Shown: piece after piece, positions 46,655-58,010 of the stretch
How positions within the stretch are numbered: position 1 is the stretch's first letter
Layout of the letters: each line of letters starts with the position of its first letter
From: Chrysopilus asiliformis
Taxonomy: Eukaryota; Arthropoda; Insecta; Diptera; Rhagionidae
Direction: 5' to 3'
Length of the DNA: 64,000 bases
Assembly: GCA_964034945.1 (NCBI GenBank)
Contig: OZ035960.1
Span: forward strand, 52,818,706-52,882,705
Notes under the pieces: model-generated
Seen by the model: the letters and a program-made list of their open reading frames with translations, nothing else
Told to the model about the DNA's origin: nothing
Databases searched by the model: none
Position numbers and translations under genes: made by a program

Positions 46655-46970
46655 TATATATAGTTCCAAAATAAAAAAGGATTTCGGCGCTGGCTGATAT
46701 CGTAGGACTTTGCGATTTTCAGCAAAAAAAAAGAGAAAACTCAAAACCTCAAAAAAAATATCTAATGTGTTTTGCCAGTGCACCGACGATATATTCATTG
46801 TAGTGACTTGCGGCGTAAATTTATTTTTATTTCTGCTGTTAAAAGCTGGCATTTTAATATTAAACTTTTCATTCAAACATAAGAAAAGCTACAATTGTCA
46901 AGGGTGAATCGTCAATTACTTTATATGTGGACGGACAAAATTTTTATTGAAAAAACATAGCAAAAGCTAT
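46655..46970. other. Short spacer, no gene recognised
   Basis: AT-rich. The last 20 bp (aaaaacatagcaaaagctat) are the head of a mini-me-like copy that continues at 47934 after an insertion. Confidence 0.6.
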
Positions 46971-47933
46971 TACACTCATACCTCGCTATACGGCCGCTCT
47001 TTATACGGCTTTTCGCTATAACTACCTTCTTTAATTATGGCACTTTTTCGACGGCCCAAAAAAAATTGCGAAAAAAAAACAAAAGCTATAATTGCCAATC
47101 TGGCAATTATTGAAAACCCTTATGGTGATATTCGTATCAAAATTCGAATAGTTGTACCAAAATTCCACTTTGAAGTCAAACTTTCGGACAAGATTTTTTA
47201 AAATTTATTCCAATCGGATTTTGAGGTATGAGAGTTTTATGTAGAATCATATCCTAAATAACTTTTGTTTTTGCACTTTTTTGATAAGATGCACCGTTTT
47301 TGAGATATTCGCAAAAAATCGTTTTCGTTCGTATGGAGGTACCCCCCTAATGGTCCATTTTTGCCCATTAACAAACTTAGCCTTGCATTTTACGAAAAAC
47401 GAATCTGCGTAAAATTTCAAGTCTCTAGCTCAATCCGTGCCACAAACAGACGGACGGACAGGCAAAAATCAATTTTCTTTATCATTCTAAACACACTGGT
47501 GTAATTAATTTTTGTATGTCATGACGGGATCTTGCAGCTTACCGATTCTTCATGTTCATTTTCGTCATCAGATTAGAACCGATTTAAACATTTTAAATTA
47601 TGTTTTTTATTATGTATATGGACATGTGCATATGAATTTTTTTAAATTTTTTTTAAGTTATCTTTTTATGTACATATGATTTTTTTTTTTGTTATTGAAG
47701 TCATCCTTATATTACTTGTTATGTATTTTTATTTTGTATGTAAGCATTTTTAAATGAAATAAAAAGAAAAGAATGCATTTTAAACTAAAAACTACGTTAT
47801 TTAAAAAAAATGGAACGGATCCTATTGAATGTGTATGGGTTTGTATGAAAATAATTGATTCGTTATACGGCTTTTCGCTTTACGGCCAACTTTCCCGGAA
47901 CGTATCTAGGCCGTAAAGCGAGGTATGAGTGTA
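46971..47933. mobile_element. Tigger/pogo-like non-autonomous element
   Basis: The ends are TACACTCATACCTCGCTATA and inverted (gcgaggtatgagtgta preceded by ccgtaaa). The leading TA is the target duplication. The tacggcttttcgct motif occurs near both ends. It carries a truncated mini-me-like copy and interrupts another one precisely at a TA. No transposase. Confidence 0.85.
47068..47534 (+). mobile_element. Mini-me-like element, copy 3, 3'-truncated
   Basis: It starts at aaaaaacaaaagctataatt, with the ttgccaatctggcaa palindrome and a short gacggacggaca tract (47450-47461). It reaches catgacgggatcttg and then diverges, so the final ggcaaagttaata...gggtata part is missing. It sits within the Tigger-like element. 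Confidence 0.8.
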
Positions 47934-48447
47934 TTGCCAATCTGGCAATTATTGAAAACCCGTATGGTGATATTCGTATCAAAATTCGAACAGTTGTACC
48001 AAAATTCCACTTTGAAGTCAAACTTTCCAATAAGATTTTTTAAAATTTATTCCAATCAGATTTTGATGTATGGGAGTTTTATGTAGAAGCATATCCTAAA
48101 TAACTTTTGTTGTTGCACTTTTTTGATAACAGGCACCGTTTTTGAGATATTCGGAAAAAACCTTTTCGTTCGTATGGGGGGCACCCCCCCCCTAATGGTC
48201 CATTTTTGCCCATTAACGAACTTAGCCTCGCATTTTACGAAAAACGGATCTGCGCAAAATTTCAATCCGTGCGCCCGCAATCCGCGCCACAGACGGACAG
48301 ACGGACGGACGGACATGCAAAAATTAATTATTTTTACGATTCTAAACACACTGGTGTAATTAATTTTTGTGTGTGATAACGGGATCTTGGCGTTACAAAC
48401 GGTAAGGCAAAGTTAGTATATCCTTTGGTTTCACCATACGGGTATAA
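47934..48447 (+). mobile_element. Mini-me-like element, copy 4, split near its head
   Basis: It continues the head at 46950-46970. The sequence is ttgccaatctggcaattatt, cccgtatggtgat, then a gacg/gaca tract (48291-48315) and the full 3' end with ggtaaggcaaagttag and accatacgggtata. It is interrupted by the Tigger-like element at a TA. Confidence 0.85.
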
Positions 48448-48469
48448 AAATCCATTTGTGTGGGAGATG

Positions 48470-48960
48470 TGGGAAGCAGTGGTAGAATTGAATTTTTGTG
48501 TATGGAACGATTATGTAAAATCATATTTCGTCTTTATAAATTTTTCGATACGATGCACCGTTTTCGGTTGAATTGAGTTGAATTTTGATGGACAGATGAG
48601 TTTTGCAAAATCCCATTATATACACATTTTACTTGCATAAATTTTTTAATACGACCCACCGTTTTCTATAAAATCGCAAAAAAAATTCTTTGATATACAG
48701 TGAAAGTTTCACACCATTCCACACATTTGATAAAAAATTGAACTCATCTCCCGCTATACTTCTTTTGTAAATCATCAATCTATCTTCAGACAAGGATTAA
48801 AGAAATGATTAGTAATCCTGGTAAAGACACAATATTATTATAAATTTCAAAAATTGAAATATGATTCAAAACTTTATGAATTTTGATTTTTTCGTAATGG
48901 AGCGAAACTTTCTTAACACAGTGTACTACTATATGATTTTTATATAGAGTATAAAAATTA
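48470..48960 (+). repeat. Proto-microsatellite repeat, subfamily B copy
   Basis: Directly follows mini-me-like copy 4. It has two units with cgtctttataaatttttcga / cgatgcaccgttttcg, then a tail ending tactatatgatttttatata / gagtataaaaatt as in the copies at 0.7 and 25.6 kb. Confidence 0.55.
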
Positions 48961-48984
48961 AAATTTTATATAAGACACATTCAT

Positions 48985-49350
48985 CAATGTAAATACGTAA
49001 ATTATAACACTTACTGACATTAACGACAAATTCATTAGAACGACACCAACGCAATAGTGATGCGAAGTCGTTTTTTAATAAAATGCTATCTAAAGGTGAT
49101 CTAATCTCTCTTAATAATTTGAGGTCGTCGTCAAACATTAAAAATAATCAGGTCAACAATTATGATACCTCATTAATATACATTAAAAATAATAGGGGTC
49201 CTAGGCTTGAACCCAGTGGCATACCTGATCCTTACGTCTATTTCTAAAAAAAATTCGAGTCACTCAAGCAGCCACCCAGACAGGACATATTTTGCCATTT
49301 TAGCTATTAAAATATTCTGATTTACATTGTCAAATGCTTCCGCAAAACAA
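48985..49350 (-). pseudogene. Decayed non-LTR (LINE) reverse transcriptase fragment
   Basis: Read on the minus strand, frames in succession give FAEAFDNVNQNILI (block with the first catalytic aspartate), a PLGSSLGPLLFL-like palm motif split by a frameshift, and then MFDDDLKLLREIRS (a changed FADD box) followed by LLRWCRSNEFVVNVSKC. This order is that of jockey/CR1-like LINE reverse transcriptases. Several stops and shifts break it, and the FADD alanine is replaced. No endonuclease or 5' part remains. Confidence 0.75.
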
Positions 49351-49709
49351 TGTATTTAGAAGAACAGGGAAAGCTTCCGAGATCGTAAATTAGTAACTGT
49401 GTGGCGTATCTAAAAAAAAAATCAGCGCGCCGATATGTTAACAAACAAAAGGATGCAAAGTTTTATTGTTTTATATAGTTGTCTATAAGTAGATGAGTTT
49501 GTGGGGTACCAAAAGTATTTGTCGTTTTTCTAGATATGTATTTTTCAGACTATTTTCCTAATTCGAATGCAAAATAAGTTTCAAGAAATAAATTCGATTT
49601 CCGCAATGTGAACGTTTCGCTCTATTTACCATTGGAATCCCCTTAGGATCCCAATTGTGTACATGCTAAATCGTATAACGGTACACACCTATATACGAAC
49701 GTGGCCTGA

Positions 49710-50219
49710 TATCTAACAGAAATAGCCGGTAACGTTTGGAGACGGAGATCTTATATGATACTTGGAAAGGATTCGGATACCATTGAACAATGTATTATAA
49801 GAGTATGTCGGATGCAAACAGACGATACCAATGGTTTCAGTGCAAAACAAGAAAGCATTGACTGAGTATGGTTCGAGGTGTATCCTTACAGAAAGATTGC
49901 GAATGTAATGGGATTTCGGGTATCAGCAACGGAATTACAAACAAAAAAGTTAACTGCTGCCGGGAATTATTTTTTATGTTTTCGTTCTTACGAGTTTTGC
50001 CACTTTTATGGTAATATTATCATACAAAAAGCCACAAAATATGATCGGATTGTAAAGGTATTTGGAGTCATGAGTTTAGCCAAATCGATATTCACTGCGT
50101 CACTTGTGATATATTTGCGTGAATCGAAAATACTGGGTTATCGGATATGTATATTATGGTCATTCATTTGTTTCTTGTGGCAATGGTTGTCACTTTACAA
50201 TATAATGGGACCATACTGA
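49710..50219 (+). pseudogene. Unrecognised 170-codon frame with one internal TGA
   Basis: A single frame is open from 49710 to TAC-TGA 50219 apart from one TGA (49863-49865). The part before it (ATG 49755) is polar (ILGKDSDTIEQCIIRVC). The part after it (VWFEVYPYRKIANVMGF..) ends in two hydrophobic stretches (about codons 127-139 and 147-165). A continuous frame this long is unusual for the window. A 26-nt gap between possible splice signals around the TGA is too short for an intron. It may be a gene broken by one nonsense change, a readthrough or recoded gene, or chance. No family recognised. Confidence 0.35.
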
Positions 50220-50396
50220 TTGATTTTTTTTAATTTCTAAGCTTTATATTCCCACAAAATTTCAGATCAAAATTTGTGATTTTTTACGTTTAGCATGAGT
50301 ATATCTGTGAAGTTTTGACTGAAACACATTTTTCAAAAAACTATTTTTATCAAACTGGTTCAAAATCTTTTTTTAAATTCAAGCTAAGTTAAATTT

Positions 50397-50731
50397 TCCA
50401 GCGTAGTCCAAGTGGTAAAGTACCTGGCCCGTATTCCGGAGGTCGGTGGTTCAATTCCAGACTGTAGCATGCTGTGATTCAAGTCCACTCAACTTGCTTT
50501 GCGAAATAAGTAGTGATAGTTGCCGCTTGGTGTTAACGACATTATCGGTTTCTTCTATACATTTGGAATATCACGGCCTCTGCTGTTGATGGGTTGCAAC
50601 GTAGAAACCTTACAAATGTTGTAATTCATCCATGGTTCACAATCCATGTAAAACTTTAGGTGCGAAGCAGGAAGGAAACCTCAATTGAAGAGGCCCAGGC
50701 TCTTCGAGAGCTGTAGCGCCGAAGATGATGA
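50397..50731 (+). mobile_element. tRNA-derived SINE
   Basis: The head has pol III boxes: an A-box-like tagtccaagtgg and a B box GGTTCAATTCC (50449-50459). A unique body and a tail with gatgatgata follow. It is flanked by a perfect 12-bp target duplication TAAGTTAAATTT (50385-50396, 50732-50743), as expected for LINE-mediated insertion. It would be transcribed by RNA polymerase III and mobilised by a partner LINE. Confidence 0.9.
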
Positions 50732-50743
50732 TAAGTTAAATTT

Positions 50744-51338
50744 AATTTCTTCATTTTTTTCTAGATACCTCTTTGAACAAATTTTTAAATTTGCAAATTT
50801 TGCCGGAATTTTGTCTTTCAGGAATAATTTAGAAATTTATGTCATAATGTGAACGATTGTGAAACGTGAATTTGGTGTCGTGAAATAAAATTTGCTAAAT
50901 AAAGTGTTAGATATAAACGAATGCTTGAGATCAAAATAAAAAGGACAAAAAGAGAAAAAACCATTCCAAAAACAAGCATTTATTAATATGTCCTAAAGCT
51001 ATTATAGTGCCAGCACATTCCCCCCAAGCGTCACAGTTTCGGCCCCCAAGTTGAAAAAGTTGAATTCGTCACCTTAGATTAGACCTATCCTAAGTGGCAT
51101 TTCGCAAATTTTTCGGGACAGCCATTTTAAAGTTGATATTCTTATTTTATAAAAATCCAATCTTTTACTGGTTAAATACATTTTAACACAGCGATTTAAA
51201 AACAACAAAATCAATTTGATTTCTGAAGATATTCGGATACTATTTTCCGGGAAATGTAACCCTATTTTTACGATTTGAACATAGGATTATTCAGTTTTAA
51301 AATTAACTTTGAACCATTATTTACGTTATATTTCATAC
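50744..51338. other. Intergenic DNA, no gene recognised
   Basis: AT-rich, without motifs, arrays or TIR pairs that I can see. Confidence 0.4.
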
Positions 51339-51402
51339 TTAATGCCATAAACTATTCTTTCAAACATTGTTTTTTGTTTGAAAGAAAGATTTATGGCATT
51401 AA
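51339..51402. repeat. 27-bp inverted repeat (hairpin)
   Basis: ttaatgccataaactattct..., with its near-perfect inverted copy (..aagatttatggcattaa) after a 10-nt loop. The terminal TTAA of the right arm is also the target of the adjacent piggyBac-type MITE. Confidence 0.8.
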
Positions 51403-51686
51403 CCCTCTGTCGGGCGCAACCGGCCTGAAAGGCCCAGTTCTGACGTTTTCGTTCGCCCCTGTGAATTTATTGCTAGATCTGAAATTTTTTTTTCTGTGTT
51501 TTCTATAAATTTTTTGAAACGAATTTAATTTTTTTGTTGTTTAAATATTCTTCTGGAGAACCCAGATTACTTTTAGAATGATAAATTAAAATTAATGTGG
51601 GTATAAATTTCAGATTCTTTTATGTGTTTTTGTCAGGTACATTGCGCCCGAACTCGTCAAGTTCTTATATTGCGCCCGACGGAGGG
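51403..51686. mobile_element. piggyBac-type MITE
   Basis: CCCTCTGTCGGGCGCAA at the left is inverted at the right (ttgcgcccgacggaggg, one mismatch). TTAA lies on each side (51399-51402, 51687-51690). 284 bp, no transposase. It is a different family from the 9.0-kb piggyBac-like element. Confidence 0.9.
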
Positions 51687-51797
51687 TTAAGTATGGAATA
51701 TAACGTTGTTCAAATGCCCGCCGCGGTTTTGCTTAGTGGGACGTATTCGCGACGTCCATTTTTAGATGACTTTGTGGCATAAATCTGGGTGAATTTG

Positions 51798-52867
51798 CTA
51801 GATGTCGTTCGTTATGTTGACTTTCAGGGCATCAATTATTTGCGGTTTATTCGCATAGACCTGCGATTTAAGATAGCCCCAAAGGAAGAAGTCTAACGGC
51901 GTTAAATCGCACGATCTCGGTGGCCAGATCACGTTGCCGCCGTGCGTGATAACCATGCCCTGAAATCGCTCGTGCAGAATGTCATCGTGGCATGCGCTGT
52001 GTGGCATGTAGCCCCGTCCTGTTGGAACCATATGTTGTCGGTATCCATATCATCTAGTTTAGGCCACAAGAAGTTATTTATCATCAATCTGTAGAGCTCG
52101 CCGTTGACGTTTATGGCAATGCCAGTTTCGTTTTGGAAGAAATATGCACCGATGATTCCACCAGACCAAAATCCACACCAAACAGCGACTTTCTCGGGAT
52201 GCATTTGGTGGTGGTGTATCTCGTGTGTATCGCCCCAAATCCAACAATTTTGCTTGTTCACATATCCATTCATCCAAAAATGAGTTTCGTCGCTAAAGAT
52301 GATTTTTTTGGCGAAATTTGGGCCAACGTCCAACTGCTCCAGAGACCAATCAGCGAACATGACTTTGTCTATGGTCGTCTACCTTAAGTTCCTGGGTGAG
52401 TTGGATTTTTTAGGTGCAGACCCAAGTCCCGACGCAAAATTCGCCAAGTTGAAATCGCGAAAGGCCAAGTTCTTATGAACAATAATAAATTGACTGCCTC
52501 GAGTTTTCCCCTACACTCTCACGGACAGCAGCGATGTTTTCAACAGACCTTGCGTTTCGGTGACGTATGGGAGTTGGCTGATTATTTATCGAACCGAATG
52601 ACTCGAATTTGGCCACCAAATGTCGAATAGTCGACTCGGGAGGACGGTTGTGGCGAGGGTAAAAATCACGTATTGCGCGGAAAGTTTCTCAAACGGAGCA
52701 CTGATTTTGAAAATAAAAATTGATGATTTGCACACGTTGCTCAATGCTATAACCTTCCATGGTGATTTTCCATACACTACTGAACAATTCACAACAAATT
52801 TGACAGATGTTGCTTCACACCATGGCCGCTATAACCTGACAAACTTCGAGCGTGCTTATTGAAAGAC
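51798..52867 (-). pseudogene. Decayed mariner-like transposase gene (rosa/DD41D-like)
   Basis: The right end keeps gaagggtctttcaataagca. The reading frame starts at ATG 52760 (MEGYSIEQRVQIINFYF, helix-turn-helix region). It passes through the first catalytic block (FSDETHFWMNGYVN) and the second (FQQDGATCHTA), and reaches the third (CDLTPLDFFLWGYLKS) in another frame. The spacing between the second and third aspartates is about 40 residues by my count, longer than the 34 of classical mariner. At least three frameshifts are present. The C-terminus and left TIR are lost near 51.79 kb. It is a relative, not a copy, of the elements at 5.2, 35.4 and 56.3 kb. Confidence 0.85.
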
Positions 52868-54284
52868 CCTTCATAAATGGAAAATACGTGATTCAATATA
52901 CAAAAAAGCATCCAACCTGGCAGCCGAGACTGTGATTCGTCAAAGTTCAGGTAGAATGCGGTGGCACTATTATGTTAAGATTGTTTTTTTTTTTGTAAAA
53001 TATAATTTCAGTCATATGTTTGACTGATGTTATGACCTTTAAAAATTTATGTGCTTTGATTTTAAGAATTTTAACGCATGGAAAAATTACTGCATTTCAA
53101 AGTCGATCTAAAATACAAAATATTTTAATGTCGTATTGTTTCATTAATACAATCAAATGTCAAACTAAATCATTGATTAATTCGTAAAAAATAAACATTA
53201 CTTCCATCTGTCAATCTAATTAATATTCTATGAGTCATATAAGATATTTTCTTTGTGTTTTTTTTCGTTTCTACTGTAAGAACAGCACCTCCTTTTAGAG
53301 AAATTCTTGATTTTTTCATATGTTTCTGTCAACATGTTTGTTTGACACAAAGCACGTTTCCCTTTGCCTTCTGTCAACAAAACTAATTACCACGGAAATG
53401 AAGCAAAAACAAAGAAATCGTATTTGCTCACTTTTAGCTTTTTGTTGTTTTTCCATGTCCTTTAATTAGATGTGGAGAGGAAAGCATGGAAAAGCTTTAA
53501 AAGGGAATCGTATCTACACAAAACGAAAAGAAAACCCCAAACTTTTTGGTCGAAGCCAACATCCACTTTGTTCAAGAGTAGCCAAATTGTAGTCTCTAGC
53601 CATTTGCCTGAAAATCGTAGGGGAAGGTGGGGTATTCTGGACCGCTTTTTCATTTTGGCTAAAAAATCGTAAAAAAATAACTTTTTCTGAAAATTTCAGA
53701 GCTTGAATTTGTAGTACGATAAATAACCTCTCTTTGGGTCACAGCAGTTCGGTCAAATTGTATTAAATTATACAAGTTTTATCAGTTGGCGCAAAAATGG
53801 CGTTTTTGCGATTTTGAAAAATCTCGGGGTATTGTGGACCACTTTGTAAATCGATTAAAAATGGAAAAATGTGATAGACAAACTTTTTTTTTTGATTCAT
53901 ATATTTATTATATAACAGACAAAGTGAAATGAAGTGAAAAATTGCAATGAAAATCAGTCCGAAACGCAATGTTCGCAAGTCCAGTAACTTGCAGTCATTC
54001 CGGAGCATCCCAAGTGAACAGCTCGATCGCACACGTTGCAATGGATGGTATGGATGGATGGGTTCATTTTTTTTTGGCATATTTTTCTTACAAATTATGC
54101 AGAAATCTATGTATTCTTCCACCTCACAATAGGTTGAAGATGGTTGTTTCTTCTGTGATGTCTTCGATTTGCCACGATCTTTTTGCTTTTTCGATTATTG
54201 TTTATCACCTTTTCTCTCCAATCTCTTTCGCTTCATATCAGCCTTCTCACGAAGGTCATTTACATCCTCTGGCGATGTCAAAAC
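52868..54284. other. Intergenic DNA
   Basis: Frames at 53.47-54.3 kb on both strands overlap and lack motifs. The phrase ggggtattctggaccac/ggggtattgtggaccac recurs near 53630 and 53826 and, inverted, near 54779 and 55160. This suggests a diffuse repeat of about 1.6 kb. Confidence 0.4.
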
Positions 54285-54690
54285 GGCCGATTTAGAAACT
54301 AGCTTGTATACCCGTCGTTGCCGGGTTAAGCTTTTTGTCTAAATTTTAGAATACGAAGAAAACCGGAAAGAACTTAAAAACTTTTTAATGGGTCTATGTT
54401 GGGGCTGGACCCACGACGAACATCTATGCCAAATTTCAGGCTAATCGGTTCAGTAGTTTCCCCGCGAAAGAGTACCATAGAGGGAAAACTAAGTTTCGAA
54501 ATCACTTTACCCCCTCCCCTTACTCCCCCCACCCCTCGCGCTACTTTTCCGTATGCCTATGTTGGATCTAGAACTACCACAGACACTCATGCCAAATTTG
54601 AAGTCAATCGGTTCAGCAGTTTTTGCGTGAAAGAGGAACAGACAGACAGACAGACAGACACCAACTCATTTGTATATATGTATTAGTATG
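54285..54690 (+). repeat. Proto-microsatellite repeat, family C
   Basis: It opens actagcttgtatacccgtcg, ttgccgggttaagcttttt, and carries two aatttcaggctaatcggttc / aatttgaagtcaatcggttc phrases, each before cagtagttt/cagcagttt and gcgaaagag/gtgaaagag. It ends with (GACA)5 and a tatgtattagtatgat tail. Arthropod genomes contain many repeats with this grammar. The open frame across it reflects the repeat. Confidence 0.65.
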
Positions 54691-56331
54691 ATTGCCGAAA
54701 ATCTAATGCTGTGTTTTTGCATGAAAAAACACTTATATGCATCAAATACACGAAGTTTGCTTGTCAAATGTCAAGAATTGAGTGGTCCATAATTCCCCGA
54801 CAAAAGTGGTCCACAATTCCCCGAACGCTCTTTTTTACAATATGGCAGCTATTAGTAACACAATGCAAACTTCATGCAAAATTTTTTGTCAGTGTCGAAT
54901 GCTTAAGGCTCCGTGAATATTATCAATATATTTACTTGAGTTGATTCTCGAAAAATGTGGTTAAATTTAAGCGAAACACAAAGTGAAAAAAAAAATTTCG
55001 AAGTATCACTTTTCTATTTGCTATCGAAGCGAGGTGATTGTGCGTATACACAAGTCGAGTACTGTTAGGAAAATTAGCTTAACATGAGGCAAACTGATTA
55101 CAGTTATTTGCAGCTACCAACCACTACTAGGGGAAACAAAATGACGCTGGTCCGCAATTCCCCGTGGTCCAGAATACCCCAGTTTCCCCTATAATATTAT
55201 ACATAAATCTATATCTACTAAAATGTTTGTTAACCGATCAAGTCGTCCAGTAGGTTTTCGGGTTGATAAATTCAATCATTCATTGTTTTCACTTAGGCAA
55301 TCGCAGCCAATGTCCTTAAAAGATTCTCATTTGTTGAGTTTACGACTTACATCAATAAACCATGCTATACTACAGTATACAATAGCCAGGCATTTTCTAT
55401 TAGTTCCTAATTATTTTTTAACGATCCCAGACGAAGAAGTGGCCTTTTTCATCAAAGATATATATCTATAGATTTTTCAAATCACTGTAAAATATATCTT
55501 TCAATTTCGATTGAAACTTTTCTTGCAATCTCTTGAAAAATCACTCGTTCTGATTTATTGAGTCGCAGATTATCAAAAATCACCGACATACAAAAGACGA
55601 ATGAAAGATTTTTGCACACAAATACAGACTAGTATACAAATAAAACCAATGCAAGTACTTCTGCATTGAGTAGTAAAATTCTCGATGTTCAATAAGTCGG
55701 AAAAACGATCTAATTGAAAACTTGTTCAAAGTCTATTGAAAGCTAATTGCCAAGCGGCTGGGATTTTTTCATATTTTTTTTTCAATTTTCTCTCTACATA
55801 CAAAATGTACACAATCAACCATCGATATTGTACATAATTCACCGCATTTATTCGAAATCAGTCAACCAATAGGAAATATGCAAGAAATAACCGAATATAA
55901 CTCTACTTCACGATAAATTCACAAAATAATAATTGAGGATAAAGTTTGCAGATTTTTCCCTATTTTCAAGAGGATTTGAATAATAAAAACGGCTCTGCTT
56001 TATTTCTATAAACACTTAAAATCTTTAATATCAAATAAAAACTTTAATTTATGCTTGCATTAAAAACTGGCTGGTGGACCCATTGTTGAGGGGTTGATTT
56101 TAAGCCTAAACAAACACGACCGCAGTTCACCATTGCTTTCCCAACCCGACCAGTTTTCTGTAAAAAAAATTTAAAAAAAGCTTTTGTTTAAAAAATGTAC
56201 TAAAAAGGAAAACAAATTTTTTGGGTGCTATGTATCAGAAATAAAAGTGAGATAAATATTTATTTTAATTGATTCGCGTAGGAATTGTCCAAATAAAACA
56301 GCTTGATCCACATTACTTCTATCGGGTCTTT
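54691..56331. other. Intergenic DNA with a family E relic
   Basis: At 56160-56265 a half palindrome of the family E core remains (aaaaaaagcttttgtt.., ..gtatcagaaataaaagtgag). Otherwise no gene or element is recognised. Confidence 0.45.
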
Positions 56332-56874
56332 CAACAAGGACATAACAATTTTGTAGTCAAATAAAACACAGAATAATTGAGATATCGGGCTGAAATTTAT
56401 TCCAGGTGTAGTGGACATGTTACATTCAAGTATGAAATTCGATGTCGTTCATATGGCCACCGCGAGCACGTTTGCAGATTGGTTCTTTGGAGCCAATTTT
56501 CCACCACTCTTCCACACATATCGGCCGGAACGTTGGCAATTTCACGTTCGATATTGTTCCTGAGCTCCTCTAACGTTGTTGGCTTGTTGGCATAAACCAA
56601 CGACTTAACATAACCCCATAAAAAGAAATCCAACGGCGTTAAATCGCATGAGCGAGGTGGCCATTCGACCGGACCATTTCTCGATATTACACGATTGCGA
56701 GCACCGACTCAGAATTTCGGTGGTAAGTTTTAATGATTTCCAAACGTTGCTCGTTCGTGAACTTCACCATGATAAAAATGTAAACCTTGACTGACGTTTT
56801 AGCATTGCCAGATCATAAAAAAAGTTTTAGGGTGCGTTTTTACAAAATTCTTATGTCCTTGTTGAAAGACCCTT
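56332..56874 (-). mobile_element. Deleted mariner-like element, copy C
   Basis: 543 bp with inverted gggtctttcaacaaggacat ends and TA on both sides (56330-56331, 56875-56876). It has the same internal deletion junction as copy B (after the ~20-residue N-terminus, near tctgagtcggtgctcgcaat), so B and C descend from one already deleted, mobilised founder. It serves as the uninterrupted reference for the Gypsy insertion site. Confidence 0.92.
56397..56633 (-). pseudogene. Mariner transposase C-terminal fragment, copy C
   Basis: 78 codons from LDFFLWGYVKSLVYANKPTT to the end (..TCPLHLE). Upstream, WPPRSCD-type sequence is in another frame. The N-terminus (VKFTNEQRLEIIKTY) is encoded separately at about 56770-56700. 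The region with the first two catalytic aspartates is deleted. Confidence 0.85.
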
Positions 56875-56939
56875 TATAAAAGGAAAGTAGTCTAGAGACC
56901 GACTTGAGAACAGGGGCAGATAGAAACTTTCTGATCAGT

Positions 56940-57490
56940 ACGAAATTTGTTTCAGGCAAAATTATGAGGATGTCCGTGCATCTGTCTGTCGGTCTATCCG
57001 TTGTACGTATCTTAAATAAGTCGAGAACGCGTTAACCTAGGGACTTGAAATTGTTTGTAAATAAGTTTTATATATCAACTTTTGGAAAAGTAACGGGTAC
57101 CCCTCAATTTTTTTTTAAAAAATACCGTTTTTTAGAAATTTTTCGAGACCTATACGCTTTTGGGAAAATATGAATATAACAAAATTTAGAGGACATAAAA
57201 TTTTCTACATTTTTTGCTTGAACAGTTTTTGTTTTGTATCTCTAATGGCTCTCACGATATTTTGAAAATTTTCAGTTTTTCGATAATCCCTCGAAAACTA
57301 TGCATCTTTCTGAAAAAATGCATATGACCAGATTCAAAGAAAATACAATTTCCTGGATTTTTTCTTTAACGGTTTTCACGAATTTTTAACGGTTCTCAAG
57401 ATATTTGGAAAAATATTATTTTTTACAGATATTTGTAAAAATATTATTTTTTACAGATATTTGGAAAAATATTATTTCTCCAAGCAAGAA
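56940..57490 (-). repeat. Proto-microsatellite repeat, divergent copy
   Basis: A short ctgtctgtcggtctatccgt tract (56982-57001) is followed by a 'gggacttgaaattgttt' phrase and three cgaaaactatgcatctttct / tatacgcttttgggaaaata type phrases. This is the same grammar as the mini-me-like and B copies. A 28-bp tandem repeat (aaaatattattttttacagatattt..) occurs at 57411-57470. Confidence 0.45.
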
Positions 57491-58005
57491 TATCGTGAAA
57501 TTTTTCATATTTTGTAAATCTAATTACGATGATTATTTTTTTATTTTTGTTGTTGCCTTGGATACTTCAATGATTTTAGGCTAATTTGACATCCCTGAAT
57601 CCGAATCTGGAAATAGTTTGGTTGAATTCGTTTGAGTTTTTGAGATTTGATTTTTTTTTATAGTTAGGTATATGGAAATTAGGAATTCAATTATACTTCA
57701 TTTTTGTATATGTGCATTTAAGCGTGTAAAATTTAATGTGGTTTTGACATTTGTGAGCTTAAAAATGGATGCATTTATGCTTTTAATGCAATTATCCTTG
57801 TTAAATTTATCCGAGAAATGCTTCGGATTACGAATTTTTTATACTATTATACGCATTGTGCATTTAAGCGTACTCTACTGTACCTTTCTTATATGTGGAA
57901 AAGTAAAAACCTTATACCCTATTTTGCAATCAAACATTTCAGTAGCTTACATATCGATTATCATAAAATTTCTATGAAAATTTTCATGAAATTTCGCTTG
58001 ACGCG
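57491..58005. other. Intergenic DNA, no gene recognised
   Basis: The gtgcatttaagcgt phrase occurs twice (57710, 57858) with some similarity to the Tigger-type MITE at 28.0 kb. No TIR pair could be set. Confidence 0.35.
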
Positions 58006-58010
58006 CGCAC

